DNA of 5,254 nt, taken from positions 1 to 5,254 of the forward strand of contig CANHNG010000158.1 in the NCBI GenBank assembly GCA_947461915.1, read 5' to 3'. The position numbers and the translations under genes are program-made. This DNA comes from Flavobacteriaceae bacterium. GTDB taxonomy: Bacteria > Bacteroidota > Bacteroidia > Flavobacteriales > Flavobacteriaceae. A model generated the notes under the pieces. It ran no database searches. It saw only the letters and a list, made by a program, of their open reading frames with translations, and was not told the origin of the DNA. Below are positions 1 to 5,254 of the stretch, piece after piece (position 1 is the first letter of the stretch; every line of letters starts with the position of its first letter).

Positions 1-218
1 ACATCGCAACCAAAAGTTTTAAAAATCTCCTGCTTGATTAGAAAACCCACTTTAGCTGGACTTTCTTCTACTGTATCTACAAAAACATTTCCCGATTGAA
101 TGTAAGTTTGCACGTTTTGAAAACCAATGGCTTCTAAACAGCTTTTTAAAAGCTCCATTTTTATCATATTATGACCTGAAACATTGATACCACGAAGTAA
201 AGCGAGATGGGTTTTCAT
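1..218 (-). CDS. DUF1697 family protein, N-terminal part (runs off the window)
   Basis: Read on the minus strand from the ATG at 218-216, the frame stays open for 72 codons to the window edge, so the C-terminal part is missing. The protein begins MKTHLALLRGINVSGHNMIK and continues with MELLKSCLEAIGF and then VQTYIQSGNVFV. The order 'ALLRGINV-G-HN-IKM-L---LE--GF--V-TYIQSGNV' is the hallmark of the DUF1697 family (usually about 175-180 aa, cytosolic, no established biochemical role). The start is supported by the conserved motif beginning only a few residues in and by a Bacteroidota-type promoter about 20 bp upstream. It is divergent from recG, with 95 bp between the start codons. No signal peptide or membrane segment is visible in this part. 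Family assignment is by recognition of the motif; the function is unknown. Confidence 0.85.
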   Translation of the reverse strand, partial: MKTHLALLRGINVSGHNMIKMELLKSCLEAIGFQNVQTYIQSGNVFVDTVEESPAKVGFLIKQEIFKTFGCD

Positions 219-238
219 TTCTTGAAAGTTTAAGAATT

Positions 239-269
239 CAAATATACTTTTTCCTTCACCAATACCAAA
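239..269 (-). promoter_or_regulatory. Bacteroidota-type promoter for the DUF1697 gene
   Basis: On the minus strand a perfect TAnnTTTG -7 box, TATATTTG, occupies 246-239. A TTTG -33 box lies at 269-266 with a 19-bp spacer, inside the 17-23 bp range known for the Bacteroidota primary sigma factor. Transcription would begin near 232-234, giving a leader of roughly 15 nt before the ATG at 218. The match is read directly; promoter activity is inferred. Confidence 0.6.
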
Positions 270-272
270 CAA

Positions 273-309
273 TTGTATTTCCTATTTTCCAAACAAAAAA
301 CTATCTTCG
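273..309 (+). promoter_or_regulatory. Weak candidate promoter for recG
   Basis: TATCTTCG at 302-309 matches the TAnnTTTG -7 consensus except for one base (C for T). The nearest upstream TTG is at 273-275, which leaves a 26-bp spacer, longer than the usual 17-23 bp. The box ends only 4 bp before the recG ATG at 314, so a transcript from it would start at or just after the start codon and be leaderless or nearly so. The box position is suggestive because the region is otherwise short of candidates, but the match is weak. Confidence 0.3.
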
Positions 310-313
310 CATT

Positions 314-2422
314 ATGCAGCAAAACCTACTAGAAACTCCCATCGAATACCTTAAGGGTGTTGGTCCCAACCGTGGTGCTTTGCTGCGCAAAGAATTGGGA
401 ATTCATAAGTATGGACATTTGCTCAATTTTTTTCCCAATCGATACATTGACAGGACACGTTATTACAAGATTAACGAATTGCAAAACAACGTTGCCGAAG
501 TTCAAATCATTGGCAAAATCATCAGCATTAAGACGGTTGAATTTGGCAAAAACCAGAAACGATTGGTTGCCACTTTTGTTGATGATACGGGACAAATTGA
601 ACTCGTTTGGTTTCAAGGCCATAAATGGATTCGTGAAAGTTTAAAGCTCAATGAAATGTGTGTCATTTTCGGAAAATGCACTTCCTTTGGAAATACTTTC
701 AATATGGCGCATCCCGAAATTGAGTTGATGACGGAACATGAACAAAGCCTGCGCTCGGCGATGCAACCCGTTTATCCATCAACGGAAACTTTGGCAAACA
801 GAGGAATTTCCAATCGGGTAATAAATAAAATGATGCAACAATTGTTTCAGGAAACCCAAGCCAAATTCTCCGAAACTATGCCGGATTTTTTGACAGCCGA
901 ACTAAAACTGATTCCGAAAAATGCTGCCTTATTCAATATCCACTTTCCCAAAAGTGCCGATGCTTTGGCCAAAGCCCAATTTAGATTGAAATTCGAGGAA
1001 TTGTTCTATATCCAATTGCAATTAATCACTAAAAACCTAGTTCGGAAGCACAAAATAAAAGGACATCCATTTACTAAAGTAGGCAATTATTTCAATGATT
1101 TTTACCAAAACCACCTGCCTTTTGAACTGACCAACGCACAAAAAAGAGTGATCAAGGAAATCCGAATTGATATGGGCAGCAATGCCCAAATGAACCGATT
1201 GCTGCAAGGCGACGTGGGTTCCGGCAAAACAATTGTGGCTTTGATGAGTATGCTCATTGCCTTGGACAATGGCTTTCAATCCTGCTTGATGGCACCAACA
1301 GAAATCTTAGCTAACCAACATTTCAATGGTTTGGCAGAATTAGCCAAAAAATTGAATATCAATATAAAAATACTTACAGGCTCAACCAAAACTGCAGCTC
1401 GAAAAATCATTCACGAAGAACTCGAAAATGGCAGTTTACAAATCCTGATTGGCACGCACGCTTTATTGGAAGACAAGGTACAATTTCAAAATTTGGGCTT
1501 AGCCGTGATTGACGAGCAGCATCGTTTTGGAGTAGAACAACGTTCTAAATTGTGGAAAAAAAACGAAATTCCACCACACGTTTTGGTGATGACCGCCACT
1601 CCTATTCCACGTACTTTAGCGATGAGTTTGTATGGCGACTTGGATATTTCTGTGATTGACGAATTGCCACCAGGACGAAAGCCTATTCAAACTGTACATC
1701 GCTTTGACAGCAACCGTTTGAAAGTATGGAAATTTATTCGGGACGAAATCGCTTTGGGTCGGCAAATTTATATTGTATATCCATTGATTCAGGAATCGGA
1801 AAAAATGGATTTCAAGGATTTGATGGATGGTTACGAAAGTATTTCCCGTGATTTTCCTTTACCGCAATATTCCATCTCCATCCTTCACGGGAAAATGAAA
1901 CCGGCAGATAAAGACACCGAAATGAATCGCTTTGCTGAGGGAAAAACAAATATTATGGTTGCCACAACCGTGATTGAAGTCGGCGTGAATATTCCGAATG
2001 CCAGCGTAATGATTATCGAAAGTGCGGAGCGTTTTGGGCTTTCACAACTCCATCAGCTAAGAGGTCGCGTGGGTCGTGGTGCAGAACAAAGTTATTGCAT
2101 CTTGATGACGAGCCACAAACTGAGTGCCGACAGCAAAACCCGAATGGAAACAATGGTCAGTACAAATGATGGTTTCGAAATTGCCGAAGTTGACCTCAAA
2201 CTTCGTGGGCCTGGTGATTTGATGGGAACCCAACAAAGTGGCGTGTTGAATCTCCAAATTGCCGATATTGTTCGCGACAGGGATATTTTGATATTGGCAC
2301 GCAATTATGCCTTGAAAATTTTGAAAGACGATGCGCCAATGCAAAAACCTGAAAATGCCATTTTGAGAGCCACCTATATCGAATTGACTAAAAAGAAAAA
2401 CATTTGGAATTATATTAGCTAA
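314..2422 (+). CDS. recG: ATP-dependent DNA helicase RecG
   Basis: This is a complete 702-aa RecG, close to the usual length of about 690-700 aa. The superfamily 2 helicase remodels stalled replication forks and branch-migrates Holliday junctions in the cytoplasm. The N-terminus has the TPIEYLKGVGPNRG segment (8-21) and FPNRYIDR (40-47), followed by the OB-fold wedge domain at about 60-150, which binds branched DNA. The motor follows: a Q-like LTNAQKRVI (272-280), Walker A GDVGSGKT (299-306), motif Ia MAPTEILANQH (326-336), Walker B DEQH (400-403), motif III TATPIPRT (427-434), motif V around VATTVIEVGVNIP (549-561) and motif VI QLRGRVGRG (581-589). The TRG translocation region is at about 610-643, with DLKLRGPGDLMGTQQSG. 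All catalytic motifs are intact. The start at 314 fits the family N-terminus, although no ribosome binding site is visible. It is divergent from the DUF1697 gene and 64 bp upstream of pheT, with no functional link to either. Confidence 0.98.
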   Translation: MQQNLLETPIEYLKGVGPNRGALLRKELGIHKYGHLLNFFPNRYIDRTRYYKINELQNNVAEVQIIGKIISIKTVEFGKNQKRLVATFVDDTGQIELVWFQGHKWIRESLKLNEMCVIFGKCTSFGNTFNMAHPEIELMTEHEQSLRSAMQPVYPSTETLANRGISNRVINKMMQQLFQETQAKFSETMPDFLTAELKLIPKNAALFNIHFPKSADALAKAQFRLKFEELFYIQLQLITKNLVRKHKIKGHPFTKVGNYFNDFYQNHLPFELTNAQKRVIKEIRIDMGSNAQMNRLLQGDVGSGKTIVALMSMLIALDNGFQSCLMAPTEILANQHFNGLAELAKKLNINIKILTGSTKTAARKIIHEELENGSLQILIGTHALLEDKVQFQNLGLAVIDEQHRFGVEQRSKLWKKNEIPPHVLVMTATPIPRTLAMSLYGDLDISVIDELPPGRKPIQTVHRFDSNRLKVWKFIRDEIALGRQIYIVYPLIQESEKMDFKDLMDGYESISRDFPLPQYSISILHGKMKPADKDTEMNRFAEGKTNIMVATTVIEVGVNIPNASVMIIESAERFGLSQLHQLRGRVGRGAEQSYCILMTSHKLSADSKTRMETMVSTNDGFEIAEVDLKLRGPGDLMGTQQSGVLNLQIADIVRDRDILILARNYALKILKDDAPMQKPENAILRATYIELTKKKNIWNYIS

Positions 2423-2452
2423 TTGATAATTGAAAATTGACAATTGATAATT
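2421..2452 (+). repeat. Heptanucleotide tandem repeat (AATTGAN, four copies plus a partial fifth)
   Basis: The copies are AATTGAT (2421-2427), AATTGAA (2428-2434), AATTGAC (2435-2441) and AATTGAT (2442-2448), then a degenerate AATT at 2449-2452 that merges into the TATATTTG box. Only the seventh base varies among the full copies. The first copy overlaps the recG TAA stop (2420-2422). The pattern resembles the heptameric short tandem repeats known from intergenic regions of cyanobacteria and some Bacteroidota. The repeat also supplies TTG triplets every 7 bp upstream of the pheT -7 box. Confidence 0.85.
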
Positions 2453-2459
2453 ATATTTG
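2430..2459 (+). promoter_or_regulatory. Bacteroidota-type promoter for pheT
   Basis: A perfect TAnnTTTG -7 box, TATATTTG, lies at 2452-2459. The TTG at 2430-2432, part of the heptamer repeat, is 19 bp upstream, within the known 17-23 bp spacer range. The other repeat-borne TTGs are at spacings of 5, 12 and 26 bp, so only this one fits. Transcription would start near 2464-2466, leaving a leader of about 21-23 nt that is AT-rich and lacks a Shine-Dalgarno motif. That is too short for a T-box or peptide attenuator. The motif is seen directly; use of the promoter is inferred. Confidence 0.65.
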
Positions 2460-2486
2460 CACCCTTGAAAATACACATATAATAAA

Positions 2487-4907
2487 ATGAAAATATCATA
2501 CAATTGGTTAAAACAATTCATTAAAATAGACTGGAAATCCCAAGAAACGGCGGCTTTACTAACGGATTTAGGTCTGGAAGTTGAAATGGTCTACAATTAC
2601 CAATCTGTCAAAGGTGGATTGGAAGGAATTGTTGTAGGCCACGTTCTTACTTGTATTCCACATCCTGATGCTGACCGGTTAAAAGTAACCACAGTTGATT
2701 TAGGCGATGGAATTTCTGTTCAAATTGTATGTGGCGCTGCTAATGTTGCTGCAGGTCAAAAAGTACCTGTTGCCACTATTGGAACCACATTATACGATAA
2801 GGAAGGTGTTGCTTTTCAAATAAAAAAGGGAAAAATCCGTGGACAAGAAAGCCATGGAATGATTTGTGCCGAAGATGAACTAGGCCTTGGAACAAGTCAC
2901 GATGGCATTATGATACTTGACAATTCTATAGTACCAGGCACAACTGCAGCAAGTGTTTTTAAAATCGAAAATGACGAGGTTTTTGAGATAGGATTAACTC
3001 CTAATCGTGCAGATGCTATGAGTCATTTTGGGACGGCTAGAGATTTAAGAGCCGGTTTATTGCAAAGCGGTGTCAAAGTGGAATTAATTTCTCCCTCGGT
3101 GAGTAATTTCAGGATTGACAAAAGGACATTGAAGATTGATGTCAGCGTTGAAAAACCATTATTGGCTCCAAGATATTGTGGGGTCACTATTTCTGGAATC
3201 TCCGTAAAAGCATCACCTGCTTGGTTACAAAACCGATTAAAATCCATTGGATTAAATCCAAAAAATAATATTGTAGATGTTACCAATTATGTTTTACATG
3301 AATTGGGTCAACCCCTTCACGCCTTCGATGCTTCAAAAATAAACGGAAAAATCAATGTAAAAACACTTCCTTCCGGAACTAAATTCACGACACTTGACGA
3401 TATAGAAAGAACCTTGCACGAGGAAGATTTAATGATTTGTGATGCTGCGGGTCCTTTATGCATTGCCGGAATTTTTGGCGGAAAAAATTCGGGAGTTTCA
3501 GAAACCACTACTTCTATTTTTCTTGAAAGTGCTTATTTTAATCCAATTAGTATTCGAAAAAGTGCCAAAAGACACCAATTGAACACAGATGCTTCCTTTC
3601 GATTTGAAAGAGGAATCGACCCAACTATAACGGAATATGCCTTGAAACGCGCTGCTTTGTTGATTCAAGAAGTTGCCGGTGGCGAAATCACATCTGATAT
3701 TATAGATCTTTATCCAAAGAAAATTGAAGATTTTCCGGTGGTTTTAAATTTCAATAACGCAAAGAAAATCATTGGACAAGAATTACCAAAGGAAACCATT
3801 AAAAATATATTGGCCTCACTGGAAATCAAGGTAAACAGTGTTTCTGACGCTGGATTGGGTTTGACAATTCCGGCTTACCGTGTCGATGTTCAAAGAGAAA
3901 TTGATGTCATCGAGGAAATCCTTCGAGTATATGGATACAACAACATAAATTTTTCAGAAAAACTGAATGCTACGGTTTCTAATTGTCCAAGAACGGAAGA
4001 TTACAAAGTTCAAAATATCATTGCGAGCCAATTGAATTCGCAAGGCTTCAATGAAATGATGGCCAATTCATTGACGACTTCATCTTATGTTGAATTATCC
4101 GAAATGCTAAAATCTGAGCACAATGTAATGATGTTAAATCCATTAAGTGCTGATTTAGCTGCAATGCGTCAATCATTATTGTTCTCAGGATTAGAAGCAA
4201 TATCTTATAATATCAACCGTAGAAATTCAGATTTGAAATTTTTTGAATTTGGAAAAACCTATCATAAATTCCCTTCTGGTTATGAAGAACACAAACGTTT
4301 GACGCTATTCATAACAGGAAACAGAAATAAAGAAAGTTGGACAAATCCACAAAAACCTACCGATTTCTTTTTATTCAAGGGGTTTGTAAATGGAGTTATT
4401 GCGAGATTAGGCATTCAAAAAACACAAAACATCCCAATGTCTTCTGATGTTTTTTCGGAGGGAATTGCAATCGGTTTTGGAAATGAGACACTTGTGGAAT
4501 ATGGTGTATTGAAGAAAACCGTTTTAAAACATTTTGATATCAAGCAAGAAGTTTTGTTCGCCGACTTTAATTGGGCTTTGATTTTAAAATTACTTTCTAA
4601 CAAAATCAAATTCACTGAAATTCCTAAATATCCAGAAGTCCGGAGAGATTTGTCCTTGTTATTGGATGACAATGTAACTTTCGATTCTATCTACAATCTT
4701 GCCCGACAAACAGAAAAATCGCTATTAAAGGACATCAATTTGTTCGATGTGTACCAAGGTAAGAATCTTCCAGAAGGAAAGAAATCATATGCGGTGAGTT
4801 TTACCATTCAAGATAGTTCAAAAACCTTGACCGATGTTCAAATTGACAAAATTATGGGCAAGTTGCAAAAGAATTTCGAAACGGAATTGGGAGCTAGTTT
4901 GAGGTAA
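2487..4907 (+). CDS. pheT: Phenylalanine--tRNA ligase beta subunit
   Basis: This complete 806-aa beta chain belongs to the alpha2-beta2 class II enzyme that charges tRNA-Phe with phenylalanine in the cytoplasm; bacterial PheT is usually about 790-810 aa. The EMAP-II-like tRNA-binding domain is at about 42-150, with HPDADRLKV (59-67) and MICAEDELGLG (125-135). LTPNRADAMSHFG (170-182) opens the central part. The B3/4 editing domain, about 215-395, contains VDVTNYVLHELGQPLHAFD (263-281) and FRFERGIDP (371-379). The B5 domain, about 405-480, keeps all four Mg-binding acidic positions expected for the family: D467, D473, E476 and E477 in the RVDVQREIDVIEE stretch. The catalytic-like core follows, and the C-terminal FDX-ACB anticodon-binding domain spans about 711-806, with YPEVRRDLSLLL and an ending at GASLR. 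Nothing is truncated. The catalytic alpha chain PheS is not adjacent. The gene probably has its own promoter in the repeat upstream and ends at the terminator near 4966-5005. Confidence 0.98.
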   Translation: MKISYNWLKQFIKIDWKSQETAALLTDLGLEVEMVYNYQSVKGGLEGIVVGHVLTCIPHPDADRLKVTTVDLGDGISVQIVCGAANVAAGQKVPVATIGTTLYDKEGVAFQIKKGKIRGQESHGMICAEDELGLGTSHDGIMILDNSIVPGTTAASVFKIENDEVFEIGLTPNRADAMSHFGTARDLRAGLLQSGVKVELISPSVSNFRIDKRTLKIDVSVEKPLLAPRYCGVTISGISVKASPAWLQNRLKSIGLNPKNNIVDVTNYVLHELGQPLHAFDASKINGKINVKTLPSGTKFTTLDDIERTLHEEDLMICDAAGPLCIAGIFGGKNSGVSETTTSIFLESAYFNPISIRKSAKRHQLNTDASFRFERGIDPTITEYALKRAALLIQEVAGGEITSDIIDLYPKKIEDFPVVLNFNNAKKIIGQELPKETIKNILASLEIKVNSVSDAGLGLTIPAYRVDVQREIDVIEEILRVYGYNNINFSEKLNATVSNCPRTEDYKVQNIIASQLNSQGFNEMMANSLTTSSYVELSEMLKSEHNVMMLNPLSADLAAMRQSLLFSGLEAISYNINRRNSDLKFFEFGKTYHKFPSGYEEHKRLTLFITGNRNKESWTNPQKPTDFFLFKGFVNGVIARLGIQKTQNIPMSSDVFSEGIAIGFGNETLVEYGVLKKTVLKHFDIKQEVLFADFNWALILKLLSNKIKFTEIPKYPEVRRDLSLLLDDNVTFDSIYNLARQTEKSLLKDINLFDVYQGKNLPEGKKSYAVSFTIQDSSKTLTDVQIDKIMGKLQKNFETELGASLR

Positions 4908-4965
4908 CTTATTGACTCTATAAAGCATCTAAGTAGCATAGCTTTATTGAATAGTATAAAAATAT

Positions 4966-5005
4966 AAAATCCCAATTCTGTAAAATGTTCAAAATTGGGA
5001 TTTTT
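4966..5005 (+). terminator. Rho-independent terminator after pheT
   Basis: A perfect 12-bp inverted repeat, AAAATCCCAATT at 4966-4977 and AATTGGGATTTT at 4993-5004, encloses a 15-nt loop. The right arm ends in a TTTTT run (5001-5005), giving a U-tract. It begins 58 bp after the pheT stop. The A-rich flank on the left (4958-4969) gives a T-rich tract on the other strand too, so it could act in both directions. Confidence 0.8.
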
Positions 5006-5047
5006 ATATTAAGTTTCGTACGTGTAGGTAAGAAGAAGTAATCTTTT

Positions 5048-5088
5048 GTTCACTGCGACGCGATTTACTGGGTTACGCTCGCAATAAC
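5048..5088. repeat. Imperfect GC-rich palindrome, possible decayed intergenic repeat
   Basis: TGCGA-C-GCG (5054-5062) pairs with CGCTCGCA (5076-5083) as an 8-bp stem with a single bulged C at 5059. The loop is the 13 nt at 5063-5075. Outer bases GTT (5048-5050) and AAC (5086-5088) could extend the pairing loosely. This stretch is more GC-rich than its AT-rich surroundings. It looks like the degenerate 'TCGCAAT'-type palindromic elements often scattered between genes in flavobacterial genomes. There is no T-tract, so it is not a terminator. Other copies would be needed to prove a repeat family. Confidence 0.4.
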
Positions 5089-5095
5089 TAAAAGC

Positions 5096-5124
5096 AAAAA
5101 AAGTCCCGCAAATTGCGGGACTTT
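5096..5124 (-). terminator. Strong terminator-like hairpin, best U-tract on the minus strand
   Basis: AAAGTCCCGCAA (5100-5111) and TTGCGGGACTTT (5113-5124) form a perfect 12-bp inverted repeat around one base. A realistic fold is a 10-bp stem with the loop AAATT (5110-5114). Seven A bases at 5096-5102 become T7 on the minus strand directly after the GC-rich stem, the classical intrinsic terminator form for leftward transcription. On the plus strand the stem is followed by only TTTCTATATT, a weaker tract, so rightward termination is possible but less certain. No minus-strand gene to the right is visible in the window. Confidence 0.65.
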
Positions 5125-5149
5125 CTATATTCAAAATGTCCCGTCCTGA

Positions 5150-5176
5150 AATAAGTTGACACAAAATCGACTTATT
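5150..5176 (+). promoter_or_regulatory. Hairpin abutting the transposase start codon
   Basis: AATAAGTTGA (5150-5159) pairs with TCGACTTATT (5167-5176) as a 10-bp stem with one G-U wobble and a 7-nt loop, CACAAAA. The stem ends on the base immediately before the ATG at 5177. In an RNA that enters from outside the element, this fold would occlude the translation start. That type of control is known for several insertion sequences (for example IS10 and IS50). Here it is an inference from structure alone. Confidence 0.5.
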
Positions 5177-5254
5177 ATGAATAGATCAGAAAACAGACCA
5201 GAAAAGCGTAGTCAACGTGATTATAATTTGGGCTTTAAATTAGCTGTTATTTCG
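5177..5254 (+). CDS. IS3-type transposase OrfA, N-terminal part (runs off the window)
   Basis: The ATG at 5177 opens a frame of exactly 26 codons up to the window end: MNRSENRPEKRSQRDYNLGF followed by KLAVIS. A basic start and then 'DYNLGFKLAVIS' fits the beginning of the helix-turn-helix domain of IS3-family OrfA proteins found in Flavobacteria, where OrfA binds the element ends and OrfB carries the DDE catalytic core. The start directly follows the hairpin at 5150-5176, with no Shine-Dalgarno motif. Because only 26 residues are visible, the subfamily and intactness cannot be stated, and another HTH protein is possible though less likely. Confidence 0.65.
   Translation, partial: MNRSENRPEKRSQRDYNLGFKLAVIS

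Larger units (their letters stand above)
5137..5254 (+). mobile_element. Left end of an insertion sequence, probably IS3 family (partial)
   Basis: Directly after the hairpin at 5096-5124 the sequence TGTCCCGTCCTGAAATAAG begins at 5137. It has the 5' TG expected at an IS3-family terminus and leads within 40 bp to a transposase OrfA start. The boundary at 5137 is inferred from that terminal TG; the three bases before it, AAA (5134-5136), would be the candidate target duplication. The right end, OrfB and the second inverted repeat are outside the window, so completeness cannot be judged. Confidence 0.65.

Noticed and set aside
1037..1279. An 80-codon minus-strand frame inside recG
   Set aside because: It is antisense to the conserved Walker A region of RecG; the peptide has no recognisable domain and the frame is explained by recG codon structure.
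2460..2486. Possible leader-peptide or T-box control of pheT
   Set aside because: The predicted leader is only about 21-23 nt, with no room for either structure and no run of Phe codons.
2057..2521. A 154-codon minus-strand open frame across the recG end and the intergenic repeat
   Set aside because: It is antisense to recG and pheT coding sequence, and its NYQLSIFNYQL stretch is just the translated AATTGAN heptamer repeat, a known type of false gene call. No family resemblance was seen.
4920..4947. Seven-base inverted repeat ATAAAGC / GCTTTAT shortly after pheT
   Set aside because: The stem is short and AT-rich with a 14-nt loop and no T-tract. The better terminator is 20 bp downstream.
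5156..5161. TTGACA, a perfect sigma-70 type -35 box near the IS left end
   Set aside because: No suitable -10 box lies 16-18 bp downstream, Bacteroidota use a different promoter consensus, and the bases are already part of the hairpin at 5150-5176.

Overview
The window looks like chromosomal DNA from a member of the Bacteroidota, most likely the Flavobacteriia. It is AT-rich. The gene starts lack Shine-Dalgarno motifs and follow AT-rich leaders. At least two promoters fit the Bacteroidota TTG / TAnnTTTG type, and the RecG and PheT proteins read like flavobacterial versions. The genus assignment is an inference from sequence flavour, not a search result.

Layout, left to right. Bases 1-218 (minus strand) hold the first 72 codons of a DUF1697-family protein whose 3' part lies outside the window. 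A 95-bp divergent intergenic region (219-313) carries its promoter and a weaker candidate promoter for recG. Bases 314-2422 (plus) encode the complete ATP-dependent DNA helicase RecG. A 64-bp gap (2423-2486) contains a heptanucleotide tandem repeat (AATTGAN) that runs into a good TAnnTTTG promoter. Bases 2487-4907 (plus) encode the complete phenylalanyl-tRNA synthetase beta chain PheT. The 229-bp region 4908-5136 has no gene. It carries a clear terminator for pheT, an imperfect GC-rich palindrome that looks like a decayed intergenic repeat, and a second strong terminator-like hairpin. From about 5137 to the window end is the left end of an insertion sequence, probably IS3 family. It has a hairpin abutting the start codon and the first 26 codons of a transposase OrfA.

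Functionally, recG (fork remodelling and recombination) and pheT (tRNA charging) are unrelated housekeeping genes that share an orientation. pheT appears to have its own promoter, so they need not be co-transcribed. No pheS lies next to pheT in this window. I found no new multi-gene system. The most unusual items are the heptamer repeat that supplies the pheT -33 element, and the structured left end of the insertion sequence just behind the second hairpin.
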